10,659 nucleotides of DNA from Auxenochlorella pyrenoidosa. Its lineage: Eukaryota > Chlorophyta > Trebouxiophyceae > Chlorellales > Chlorellaceae. Positions 1 through 8,587 of this stretch are shown one piece after another. The notes below the pieces were generated by a model. The model saw only the letters and a list, made by a program, of their open reading frames with translations. It was not told where the DNA came from and did not search any database. The first letter of the stretch is position 1. Each line of letters opens with the position of its first letter. The translations under genes and the position numbers were made by a program. Where the stretch lies: the NCBI GenBank assembly GCA_001430745.1, contig KQ481938.1, positions 597,604 through 608,262 on the forward strand, written 5' to 3'.

Positions 1-214
1 GGGGCGTTGAGGACGATGGGATGTGCGCACGGCAGCAGCCGCGACAAGAGGGGTGTGCAACAAGCTTGCACACGCAGGCTGGCAAGCAGGGCGAGCCGCC
101 GCCCTCCAAAGCCTGGCCAGCCCAGACCATTCGTCACGCCATTGAGGCAGCCAGCAGGCCAGCCGCACGGGCAGGCGGGCAGGGTGCGGGCGCAGCCAGC
201 CGAGCAGCGCTTGC
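1..214 (-). other. GTP cyclohydrolase II intron 4, GC donor, incomplete
   Basis: After GRIPCQ the minus strand reads CAG|GCAAGC and similarity to the family stops. No GT donor lies close by, and the same CAG|GCAA form occurs at three better-supported junctions in the window. No matching next exon is visible down to base 1, so the acceptor is probably just outside. The donor is inferred from one side only. Confidence 0.6.
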
Positions 215-1810
215 CTGGCAGGGGATGCGGCCGCTGACTGGGATGCCCAGCGAGGCCAGCTCGTTGATCTTCCGCGGGTTGTTGGTCATCAGCTGCGGGG
301 CAGAATGCAGGATGGGCGGGGCGCGCGCGTGTCGGCCATCGAGCAGGGGAGCGGCTGCCAGGCCGGCGCAGGCTCCTCTGCGCTGGGCACGCAGGGGACC
401 TGCAGCACCCAACGGTAGGGAGGCACAGCCCAGTGCGACGCAGCGCAACATGTGGAGCACAGCGACGTCTGCAGCAAAGTGCCATGTGCAGCAAAGCGTA
501 CCTTGATGGAGGAGATGCCCAGGTCCTCCAGGATGTGGGCCACTGCCGAGTACTCGCGGCAGTCGTCGGGCAGGCCCAGCGCGCGGTTGGCGTCCACTGT
601 GTCCAGCCCCTTCTCCTGCTGGCGATAGAGAGTGCGGGCGCGCACGCACGCGCGGTCAGCCCTGGTGCGACGGAGCGACGGAGTGCGCTCGCGTAGCTTC
701 CCGGCACGCACACGGTGCTCGTCCATGCATGCAGCCGCGGCCAGCGAGGCCGGGCGGGCGCAGCACCACCCTGGAAAAGGGGGACAGCCGGCAGCGGCGG
801 CGGCGCAAGGCGCTGGGACCTCTGCAGCAGGCCGTTGGCCTCCCACACAGCAGCCGTGTGGCCGTGCCCGCCGGCAGCGCTGCCCGCCCCTTGCCTGCAG
901 AGCGTAGGCGGCGATCTTGTTGGCCAGCCCGATGCCGCGCCCCTCCTGCTGCAGGTAGATGACCATCCCTGGCGGCTGGTCCCGGATGAACTCCATCGCC
1001 AGCTCCAGCTGCTCCCGGCAGTCGCACTTGAGCGAGCCCAGCACCTGCAGGCGGCGGCGCGGCATGTGATAAGGGCGGCGGTTGGAGCCAGCCGTGACAC
1101 GCCGTTCTCTAGGCCACTGGACAGGGAGGCTGGAGCTGCTTCAGGCACAAGGATACGGAGGGAGGCGTCCAGCTCACTCCTTGCCAGAGGGTGTGCAGGG
1201 CGCTGTGTCGCGACAGCCAGTGCAGGGTGGGCAGGCTTCGACAAGGAGGGCCAGCACCGGCGGCCAGCACCGGCATGCAAGTGGCAGAGCACGGCAGCAC
1301 CCCCACCTCGGAGGTGAAGCAGGCATCGTGCACGCGGACGGCCACGTCTGCGCGGCCCTCCGGGCTGCCGGAGATGATGACGCTGGGCTCTGTGTAGGTC
1401 AGCCCGCCGTCCACGGTGTGACGGTACCCACGCAGGCGGAACTTGCCCAGCTTGGTGGGCAGCAGCGTCTCCGCCACAAACTTGGTCCACACACGTGGGT
1501 GCTGCCCCGCCGCCGGCTGCTGCCCCTGCTGCTGCCCCTGCTGCTGCTCCTGCTGCTGCGGCTGCTGCTGCTCCAGCAGGTCGACGCCCGCCGCCTGCTG
1601 CCGCACGCCGTTGGCGTGGCTGCTGCTGCCATTGCTGCCGGCGGCGGCGGCAGCGACCCACCGTCTGGCCGCGCCGACAGCCTGCGGCCGCTGCTGTGGC
1701 CGCGGACAGCTGTGAACTAGCCGGACCGCCACCCTGCAGGCCTCTGCCTGAGCACGGGCGAGCGACGCCTGGTCCCCTGCCACCGGGTGCCGTGCGAAGG
1801 CAGCGGACAT
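215..1810 (-). CDS. RIBA: GTP cyclohydrolase II (riboflavin biosynthesis), 3'-partial, spliced
   Basis: This enzyme opens and deformylates the GTP ring in the first committed step of riboflavin synthesis, usually in the plastid of algae and plants. The exons I infer are 1810-1307, 1044-895, 615-502 and 292-215, all joined in phase 0, giving 282 visible residues. The chosen ATG (1810-1808) opens a basic, Ala-rich leader that could be a transit peptide, followed by a poly-Gln stretch. The catalytic domain starts near residue 108. Joining exons 1 and 2 restores the zinc site with Cys164, Cys175 and Cys177 ([13 protein letters not shown]). [13 protein letters not shown] follows, then Tyr215, Asp236 and Arg238, which align with E. 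coli RibA Tyr105, Asp126 and Arg128. LMTNNPRKI lies in exon 4. The C-terminal part lies off the left edge. No DHBP synthase domain precedes it, unlike the fused plant RIBA proteins, so it looks monofunctional. The family call is firm; the start codon and plastid targeting are inferred. Confidence 0.92.
616..894 (-). other. GTP cyclohydrolase II intron 2, GC-AG type
   Basis: The donor is CTGCAG|GCAAGG and the acceptor GCCAGCAG|GAG. Removing these 279 bp joins KIAAYALQ to [10 protein letters not shown] in phase 0, which is the expected unbroken family sequence. No GT donor near the exon end restores it. The intron therefore starts with GC rather than GT. Confidence 0.85.
1249..1274. repeat. Two exact 13-bp tandem copies in intron 1 of the GTP cyclohydrolase II gene
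   Basis: GGCCAGCACCGGC occurs at 1249-1261 and again at 1262-1274. It lies inside intron 1 (1045-1306; donor GAG|GTGGGG, acceptor CTGCAG). It is a small duplication with no evident role. Confidence 0.75.
1517..1570 (-). repeat. Poly-glutamine (CAG) tract in the GTP cyclohydrolase II leader
   Basis: On the coding strand, runs of two or three CAG codons are interrupted by single Pro, Glu and Gly codons, giving [18 protein letters not shown] (residues 81-98). The tract sits between the presumed transit peptide and the catalytic domain, which begins about ten residues later. It is probably an unstructured linker, and CAG runs of this kind often vary in length between strains. Confidence 0.85.
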
Positions 1811-2661
1811 TGAGCTCAGATTGCACTGCTGCAAAATGGGCGGTGGCGTGTGGAGAGGGGGCTGACCAAGTGGAGCGTGGCGTTGAGTGAGCCGCAGGGG
1901 CTGGTGGCGTGAGCGGGGCCGATGGTTGGTATCGGCTTGTAGCGGATGGGAGAATTGGGTGGATGAGCGGGTGGTCGTGGCCGGAAGCACCTGGTGCCCT
2001 GCTGCGCCTGTCCCCAAGGATTCCTGCCTCAGTCAGCGCTTGCAGCAGTCAGGCACAGGTCGCTGTGTATACAGGGGGTGGTAGAAGGCGGATGGGCAGG
2101 GTCCACGGCGGGGTGCGACACAATCGCAACATGTGTGGCATCGAGTCTGCGTAGACACAGGAGGCGGTGGTGGCAGACTGGCAGTGTGAGCCAGGGGCAT
2201 GCATGATGCAGTGCACATGATCTGATACCTATACTGCATGCTCGGTTTCAAGGAGCTGATCACTTGTGTGTGGACGTGGTGCAAACCGGCGGCAAGTTGG
2301 GCTGTTCACAGCGGGACCCTGCATTGACCGCTTCCCGGGGCAGCCAGAGCGTATGCAGTCATTCAAGAAAGCTGCACTGGTAGCTCACATAAATGCTCAT
2401 ACAGCAGCATGAATGGAGAGCTGCTACGGCCGGGAGGATGCACATCGAGCCGACAGGCTGTGTGACGCCTGCCGCCAGCTGCACTTGATCCCAGTTGCTT
2501 CTGGCCTTTCACTGCAAGCGTCTAATTCATCCCGCATTAGTTGTTCCCAGCTCTGAGAAGGCGGGCCTATCGTCGCTGCGGGTCCGATAACCGACGGGGG
2601 CGCCTTGGAGCGACCAGGTCTGCGGGCCAGGCCCGCAGCCTAGCGAGAACCCATTGGCGAC
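1811..2661. promoter_or_regulatory. Divergent intergenic region between the GTP cyclohydrolase II and NPHP4 start codons
   Basis: These 851 bp separate two start codons that point away from each other, so both 5' untranslated regions and promoters should lie here. The middle, about 2200-2400, is poorer in GC than the flanking genes. It contains CATAAATG (2388-2395), a possible TATA-like element, and TTCAAGAA (2362-2369), which fits two inverted heat-shock-type half sites. Both are short enough to occur by chance. I saw no convincing coding exon, tRNA or repeat. Which promoter serves which gene cannot be read from sequence alone. Confidence 0.5.
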
Positions 2662-5600
2662 ATGGAGGCTGGATGCCGGGCCTCAGGTGGGCGGGCGACC
2701 ATGGGCGAGGCAGACGGGGTGGAGAGGGCAACGGCGCCGGCGCCCTGACGCTGCCCACAGCCGGCCCCGCCTTCTCTTGTCTGCAGACGCCGACCGCCAG
2801 GTGGAGCAGTGGCTGCAGTTTGCTCTGCATCAAGAGGCGCGGGTTGCGCCGCACCCTCACGGCCGTCCTGGTGGCGACGCTGCCGCGGGCCCTGTCGCCG
2901 GCTTCCGGCTGACACTCTCCCACCTGGAGAGCCTGCCGCTCTTCCAGGGGCGCGACAGCCCGTTTGATGTGCGGCTGGGCACGACGCTGTTTGACGAAGA
3001 TGCCGGCTGCTTTTTCGGGCCCACCGCCCGCAGCGCGGCGGTGCCGTACGACATGCGCCGCAGCAAGGGGTGAGAGCGCTCTTCACTCTGCCAGCCTGCA
3101 GGCAGACACAACAGGCCTGAAGAAGGGTGGGACCAGCTCTGATGGGTCGGGCCATTTTTAAAAGACGGTCCGAGGGCTGCAGACCTTGAATAGATGTTCA
3201 TGTATGAGGGTTGCAGCTCTCGACCGTTGCTCCGCAGGCCCGCCAGCCCCCACCCACCCTCGTGCTCATCGGCACTCTCCTGCCTTTGGCCCCACTGCAG
3301 AAAGCGCGGCTTTCACTTGGACCTGGAAAGCACCTTCTTCTTGAGCACCCGCGCCCCACTGGGTGCCAGTGCCGGAGCATGCACGGCATCAGGGGCCGGC
3401 ACTGCGGGCGCCCTGCCCTCTGTCGCAAGCGGCAGCGGCAGCGGCGTGCTGGTGGTGGTGGAAGTTGTGCTGGTGGAGCACGGCGAGGGCGGGATTGTGA
3501 GCTCAGAGTATTCTGCCGCCTGGTGCGCAATCGCTCTGGGATCGCAGCACGGCAGTGGCAGCGGCAGCGGCGGGCTCACCCCTGCGCTGTCTGGCGCAGG
3601 CGGGGCGACAGGAGCTGGCATGGTAGCCGCCACGCCACTGGCGGGGCGCCGACGAGGCAGGGGCATCCACAGCCACAGCCCCACGCCCGCCAGCCCTTGC
3701 TCCCCGCTGCGTGCCGGCGTGATGGCGGCGCGGCTGGGCGCGCACTCCCTGCTGAGCGTGCCGCTGTTTGTGGGCAGCCCGCGCTTCCTGCTGCTGCAGC
3801 ATGCGCTGCCGGCGGCGCAGTGCCCGCCGCCGCCGCAGCTGCTCGCCGATGGTGCTGAGTGTCGGCTGTTCTACCAGGCAAGGGGTGGGGTGGGATATGG
3901 GAGGGTCCAGGAAGGGGTAGCGCAGCATTCCCATGAAAGGGTAGCACGCAGTGGGATGCCTTGAGTGGGGCTGCAGGGGCTGCAGGGCTGCACGCAAGAC
4001 TGGGCTTTTATGCACCCAGCCGTGCGCTGGAGCTTGCTGCCATGTGGACTCCCCGGCCTGCACCCATGCTGACTGCAGTTTGAGCCCTGCCCCGACATGG
4101 GCGGCACCTGGGGCCCGCTGCTCTCAGAGGATTTCTTGGTGTCCAGCCGAGACCTGGTGCCCGGGGTGCAGCGCCAGCCGCTGGCACGCAGCCACAGCTG
4201 TATCGTACCCGCTGGCAGCAGCCAGCTGGCGCCGCCGCGGCTGCACAGCGTGCAGGCCGTGGTGCTCGCCGGGCTCAGCATGCGCCTGCCAGAGGGCTTT
4301 GTGGAGGCGTTGCGGCGGCACGGCGCCCCCCCTGGCGGCAGCAGCGCCGGCCGGCTGCTTGCTGTGGGGGAGGTTCAGCGGGGGCTGTGCCTCCGGGTGT
4401 CGGTGCACAACGGACGGCGCTTTGTTGGCCCGCCAGCCGAGTGCCAGGCAGCCGCACTGGACCCCGCAGAGGGCTGCAGAGGTCGGCAGGGAGGGCAGCA
4501 TGATGGGATGCTCTCAGCTTGAAGGGAGGGCATCATGCTGGGATCATGGGGTCAGCAGTCGAGCAGTCTGCTGGCTCTCGAGATGCGGCCGAGAGGTGCG
4601 GCCGAGAGGTGCCTCTGCTCCGCATGCTGCAGTCTCACCTCCCGATGCCCTGCCCTGCCCTGCAGGCGAGCACCTGCTGGTGCTGGGGCAGGACGCCCCG
4701 CTGGCCTGGCTGCCAGCAGACAGACGGGTTGTGCTGGTGCTTGAGCTGGTGCTGGCGTCAGGCAGCGGCAGCGATGGTGGCGTGGCGGGCCTGGGCAGGG
4801 AGCTGGTGCTGGGCTGGGCGGCCGTGGCGCCCTTCCGCTGGCATGGGCAGGGGGCCAGCAGCCCCGTTGCAGTTTTGGCAGAAGGGCCGCACCAGGTGAC
4901 AGAGGAGGAGGGCTCTCCTGCCCCGGGCATGCGTGAGCAGTCAACATAATGACTGCGCACATCCCTGCCGACGGCCTGCCTGCTGGACAAGGCATGCGCG
5001 AATGCGTTGCGCTGATACCAATGTGTGCATGCATTGCAGGCGGCGCTGCGCAGCGGCCCCGGCCGCTGGCTGCGCCCGGCGCCGGTGCTGGACTGGCGGC
5101 GCCTGCTGGAGCGAACAAACCGCAGCAGCCCGGCGCCGCCGTCTGTCAGCTTCTCGCTCATGACTGCGCCCGGCCAGGCCGTCTGGCCGCCGCCCGCAGC
5201 CCCCATGCCGCTGCAGGGCGTGGCGCCTGCACTCACTGCAGTCAAGTCGAGGGCAGGAGCAAGAGGGGCCCCTGTGCCACCCCTGGCACCACCCACAAGA
5301 GCCCAGCAGGCACCGTGGGTGCAGGCGGAGCGAGGGGCCTCTCGGGAGGAGCTGCGCCCGACGGCGGCATCGGAGGTGGAGACGTTGGCAAGCCTGCAGG
5401 CCTCCCCCTGTGGGCCCCGCGCCAGCTGGGCCGCGGTGCAGGGCGCCAGCAAGGCGGGCGCCGCCGCCAGCGGCAAGCCGATCGAGCCGCAGCTCACCCT
5501 GCAGGCGTGGCAGATCCACGCCCACCACAATGAAGTCCCAGGCGGCTTGGACAGCGGGCCAGCAGCAGCCGCAGCAGCAGCCAGGGTGGCGGCTGAGGTT

Positions 5601-8587
5601 GCGTTAGAGGAGTCGGCGCCCTGGTGGCAGCCTCCAGCTCTGCCCAGCATCCGCACACACTTGGGGCAGGGTGAGGCGGCGACGCCATCGCCCAGGGCCG
5701 ATGCTCTGGCTGAGGCGGCGGCGCTGTATGCAGGCAGCCCAAGGAAGCAGGCAAGGCAGGGAGCGCGCGTGTCGGCGGCAGATGCGACCGCGGCTGCTGC
5801 TGCTGCTGCGATGCCGGCTGATGCAGCTGCCGAGCTGCGCGTCAGCCTGCAGGCAGAGCTGAGTGACGAGCTGGTCACCACAGCGGCCAGCCTCCAGCTT
5901 CTGGGCTTTGAGCAGCTGCAGGGCGGCCCCGAGGGCGAGCCGGACTCCCCGCTGCCGCACGGCCTGCACTTCACCTTTCGTTTCTTCCATTCCAGCAGCC
6001 CCACCGTTACTCCGCCGCTGTACCTGACAGCACTGGACGGCATCACCAGCGGCGGCAGGCTGTATGCCCTGGCAGCAGGGACAGCCGGGGGCAGCGCGGG
6101 GGCAGACCCCGAGGTCTGCCCCCCACCCCCCGAGCTGCCCCTGCAGCTGCTGGACGTTGCAGAGCTGGAGCAGCAGGCCACCGAACTTGCGGCGCAGGGC
6201 GCCCCGCCGGCCGCTGCCGCCGGCCTGGCGCGCCAGCTGCGCCTGCGGGGGGCACGCTATCTGGCGGAGCGGCGGCTGCAGGTTGACGTGTGGGACAGCG
6301 ACAGCCTGCTGCAGGCAAATTTGGGTTGGGCGCCCATAGTTGTAGGCTGCACCGCACCAGGCCCAGGGCAGCTGACATGTCCTGCAGCAGCTGAGTGCCT
6401 CACCTGCACGCGCCGATGCTGATTCCAGCCTGGGGTGACGTATACAAAGCCCCGGCTGCTCACGCCAGGGCTGTCGGCCCCGTCCCTTGCACCCTGCAGG
6501 TTGGCACCCTGTCGGTGCCGATGCGTGTGCTGCTGCGCCAGGGCCTGCCGGCTGCAGAGGCGGTGCTCAGGGTGCCAGTGGCCGACCCAGCACAGGGCGT
6601 TGCCCGACTGGAGGGCGGCAGCGAGGCTGCGCCTCTCTGCACTGCACCCCTCCGCGGCAGCATCCTCCTGCGCCTGGCCTGCCGCGGCGCCCTGATGCCG
6701 GCCGGCCTTGGCGGTGGCAGTGCGGGCAGCAGCGCATGGTGGCCGGCCTCGCCGACAAAGCGCAACCCGCAGCAGGTTGTGCTGCAGCATGGGCCGCGGC
6801 AGTGCGAAGCGGGGCCGGGGCGGCACGGGACGCCTGGCGCGGCGGGGGAGGAGGGCAGGCGCGCCGCCATCCTCAGCCGGCTGCAGGCCGAGCTGCCGTC
6901 CTGCCTGGTGAGTGCGCCTCTGGCAAGGCTGCTCCGGCAGGCGCCTGTGCTCGGCCTGCCAGCGCGAGCAGCAGGCCGCCGGCATCCCTGCATCCCTGTG
7001 GCCGCTCACCCGCCTGTGGTTGTCCCCTGCCCGCAGGCCGCGTGCGCTGCACCTGGGGAGGCTGTCGGCTTTGAGTGCGAGTTTGCCAACAGCAGCAGTG
7101 AGGAGGGCTGGTTCAGCCTGTCGCTTGGGGGCGGCAACAGCCCTGACGACGGAAGCAGCGGCGGCAGGGTGGAAAGCGAGGGCTCTGCAGCTGGGGCAGC
7201 GCTCAGCCTGATAACGGATGTCAGAGAGTGGGACGCGCTGGCGGTGCAGGCCAGGGAGGCGGGCCTGGCCGCAGAGCGGCAGCAGCAGCCGGGGGCCAGC
7301 AGCCCCCGCATCGTGGGCAGCGCGCGCTTCCACCTGGCGCCCCGCGAGCGCTGCCTGCTGCGCTTCAAGCTCAGCAGGAGCCAGCAGGAGGGGCTGCCAA
7401 GGCCAGGAGAGCCCGGGGAGCAGCCCAGCACCGGCAGGGCCGGCGCCAGCGGGTGCGGCGGCAAGCTGAGCTGGCACGACATCCGCGTCCTGCGCAGCAG
7501 CCCAGGGAGCGTGTCCAGCAGGGCACCTGTCGAGCCAGCAGCCGCCTTCCGGGTCGCTGTGCTGGCCTTGGAGGCAACGGTGGTGGACCGCACCCTGCGA
7601 CTGTACTGCCCCGCCGGCGCCGGCAGCACGGCTGCCGCTGTGCATGCTGTGCAGCTGCCAGAGCTGCCCGCCAGCAACCGGCTGCTGGCAGCTGCTCGCG
7701 CCCTGGCCTTTGCCAGCAGCAGCCCGCACGCCGCGGCGGTGGTACGGCAGAGCTGCGTGCTGCTGACGTGCGCGGCGCCTGCAGCTGGCGCCACCGCTCG
7801 CTTCCTTCTGACCGCAAACTGTGGAGCTTGCTCAGGGGCGGGCATGGCTCCTGCGGCCAGCTGCTTGGAGACTTGGGAGGTGTTTGTGCATGGCGTGCCT
7901 GCTGTACGGCTGGCCGCCAGTGTGGGCGCGACAGCGAGCACACGGCGCTTGCTGCTCGAGCTGGCGACGGCGGCAGGGGGGGACGTCTGCTGCCACTGGA
8001 GGGGTGCAGGTGCAGGCGAGCTGCAGGCCAGCGTGGGGGTGGCGGCCGCGGCGCCAAGCATGCGCAGCGGAAGCAGCAGCGGCGGCAGGCTGGCACTGGC
8101 TTATGAACCCGCCTCCATCCACCAGCGGGCGGTGCTGCTGTCAGTGACTGTGCAGCCGGTGGGGAGCGCCGTCAGGTCCCAGCAGGCAGAGCTGCTGCTG
8201 GTCAGCCTGGACTCGACCAGCACGGCAGTGAGCAGGAGCTTTGAGGTGGCGGTGCCAGCGGGGCAGGTCGTCAGCAAGAAGGTGCGGTACACCAGCCCGC
8301 ACTCGGAGCCCTGGCGCTTCACCGTGCGGCTGCCCGGCAGCTGCAGCAGCGGCTGGGCGGGCTCGGCGGGGCGCCCGCTGCTGCGCATCGGCAGGCCCGT
8401 GTTTGAGCTGGGGTGCAGGGAGGCGGCTGCCATTCGGCTGACTTTTGATGGGGCGGCTGCAGCGGTGGCCAGTGCTGCGGGGCGGCGGCAGCGGCACGAG
8501 CTGCTGGTGGTGCTGGGGTCGGCTCCGCTGGCGGGCGGGGAGGGCTGCGTGGAAGAGGTCTTCCGCATTGTGGTGACGCTGATATGA
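2662..8587 (+). CDS. NPHP4: Nephrocystin-4 homologue (ciliary transition zone protein), complete
   Basis: NPHP4 is a large scaffold of the ciliary transition zone; in Chlamydomonas it acts as a gate controlling what enters the flagellum. The exons are 2662-2686, 2787-3069, 3301-3877, 4079-4481, 4666-4895, 5040-6314, 6500-6907 and 7037-8587. They sum to 4,752 nt, or 1,583 residues plus TGA, against about 1,430 in human. All seven junctions keep frame (phases 1, 2, 0, 1, 0, 0, 0). Matches to animal NPHP4 run in order: VAPHPH near residue 32; GFRLTLSHLESLPL from 47; VVVEVV near 155; LLSEDFLVSSRDLVPG at 309-324; VHNG at 404-407; LHFTFRFFH at 815-823; VDVWDSDSLLQ|VGTLSVPM across the exon 6-7 junction; VLLRQG; ITDVREWDAL at 1126-1135; KKVRYTSP near 1481; and FRIVVTLI at the end. 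The C-terminal half corresponds to the Ig-like repeats. Long Ala/Gly/Ser inserts in exons 3 and 6 account for the extra length. The ATG has G at -3 and +4. The least certain junction is the exon 4 donor (GAG|GTCGGC). Confidence 0.92.
3430..3572 (+). repeat. Gly-Ser codon repeats within NPHP4 exon 3
   Basis: Short GGCAGC repeats at about 3430-3445 and 3551-3572 encode Ser-Gly runs (SGSGSG and SGSGSGG). They flank the conserved VLVVVEVV strand and the following SEYSAAWCAIAL segment, and the second run opens an insert of roughly 60-70 low-complexity residues absent from animal NPHP4. The reading frame stays open throughout, so I kept it as exon. A short unrecognised intron cannot be fully excluded. 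Confidence 0.65.
3878..4078 (+). other. NPHP4 intron 3, GC-AG type
   Basis: The donor is TACCAG|GCAAGG and the acceptor GACTGCAG|TTT. Splicing joins ECRLFYQ to FEPCPDM and on to LLSEDFLVSSRDLVPG in phase 0, matching the spacing in animal NPHP4. The nearest GT (3885) would leave the wrong phase for this acceptor. Intron length is 201 bp. Confidence 0.8.
4584..4609. repeat. Two exact 13-bp tandem copies in NPHP4 intron 4
   Basis: TGCGGCCGAGAGG occurs at 4584-4596 and 4597-4609, inside intron 4 (4482-4665; donor GAG|GTCGGC, acceptor CTGCAG). It appears to be a simple replication duplication. Confidence 0.75.
5250..5860 (+). other. Low-complexity Ala-rich linker of NPHP4 (exon 6)
   Basis: About 200 residues between the SFSLM segment (near residue 547) and the ELSDELVTTAASLQLLGF segment are dominated by Ala, Gly, Pro and Gln, with runs of GCA/GCG/GCT codons. 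Animal NPHP4 has a Pro/Ser-rich, poorly conserved linker in the same place. The segment is open in frame with no good splice pair, so it is treated as coding. It is probably disordered. Confidence 0.6.
6315..6499 (+). other. NPHP4 intron 6, GC-AG type
   Basis: The donor is CTGCAG|GCAAAT and the acceptor CCCTGCAG|GTT. Removing these 185 bp gives DVWDSDSLLQ-VGTLSVPMRVLLRQG in phase 0, which aligns without a gap to one of the best-conserved NPHP4 stretches. If retained, the frame meets a stop at 6420-6422. This is the best-supported GC donor in the window. Confidence 0.88.
6908..7036 (+). other. NPHP4 intron 7, in-frame and free of stops
   Basis: The donor CTG|GTGAGT is the best GT match in the window and the acceptor is CCCGCAG. 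The intron is 129 bp (43 codons) with no stop in the coding frame, so a simple open reading frame reads straight through it. I call it an intron because of the strong sites, its pyrimidine-rich 3' end and its unconserved Pro/Arg-rich translation. Conserved sequence resumes after it. Confidence 0.7.

Noticed and set aside
2362..2369. TTCAAGAA as a heat-shock element
   Set aside because: Only two half sites are present, where functional elements usually have three or more; kept only as a note in the promoter entry.
2541..2912. A plus-strand frame beginning at TTG and continuing through NPHP4 intron 1
   Set aside because: It lacks an ATG at its start and uses a different frame from the conserved exon 2 sequence.
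3885..3886. GT donor as an alternative to the GC donor of NPHP4 intron 3
   Set aside because: It would add 7 nt and break the frame with the only good acceptor at 4078, while the GC donor restores the conserved sequence.
4544..6181. A 545-codon open frame on the minus strand across NPHP4 exons 5-6
   Set aside because: It is antisense to conserved NPHP4 exons, has Ser/Ala/Pro-rich composition with no recognisable domain, and is the expected shadow of strong GC-ending codon bias.
6257..7729. A 490-codon open frame on the minus strand opposite NPHP4 exons 6-8
   Set aside because: It crosses two inferred introns of the sense gene and shows no family resemblance; high GC removes stop codons by chance.
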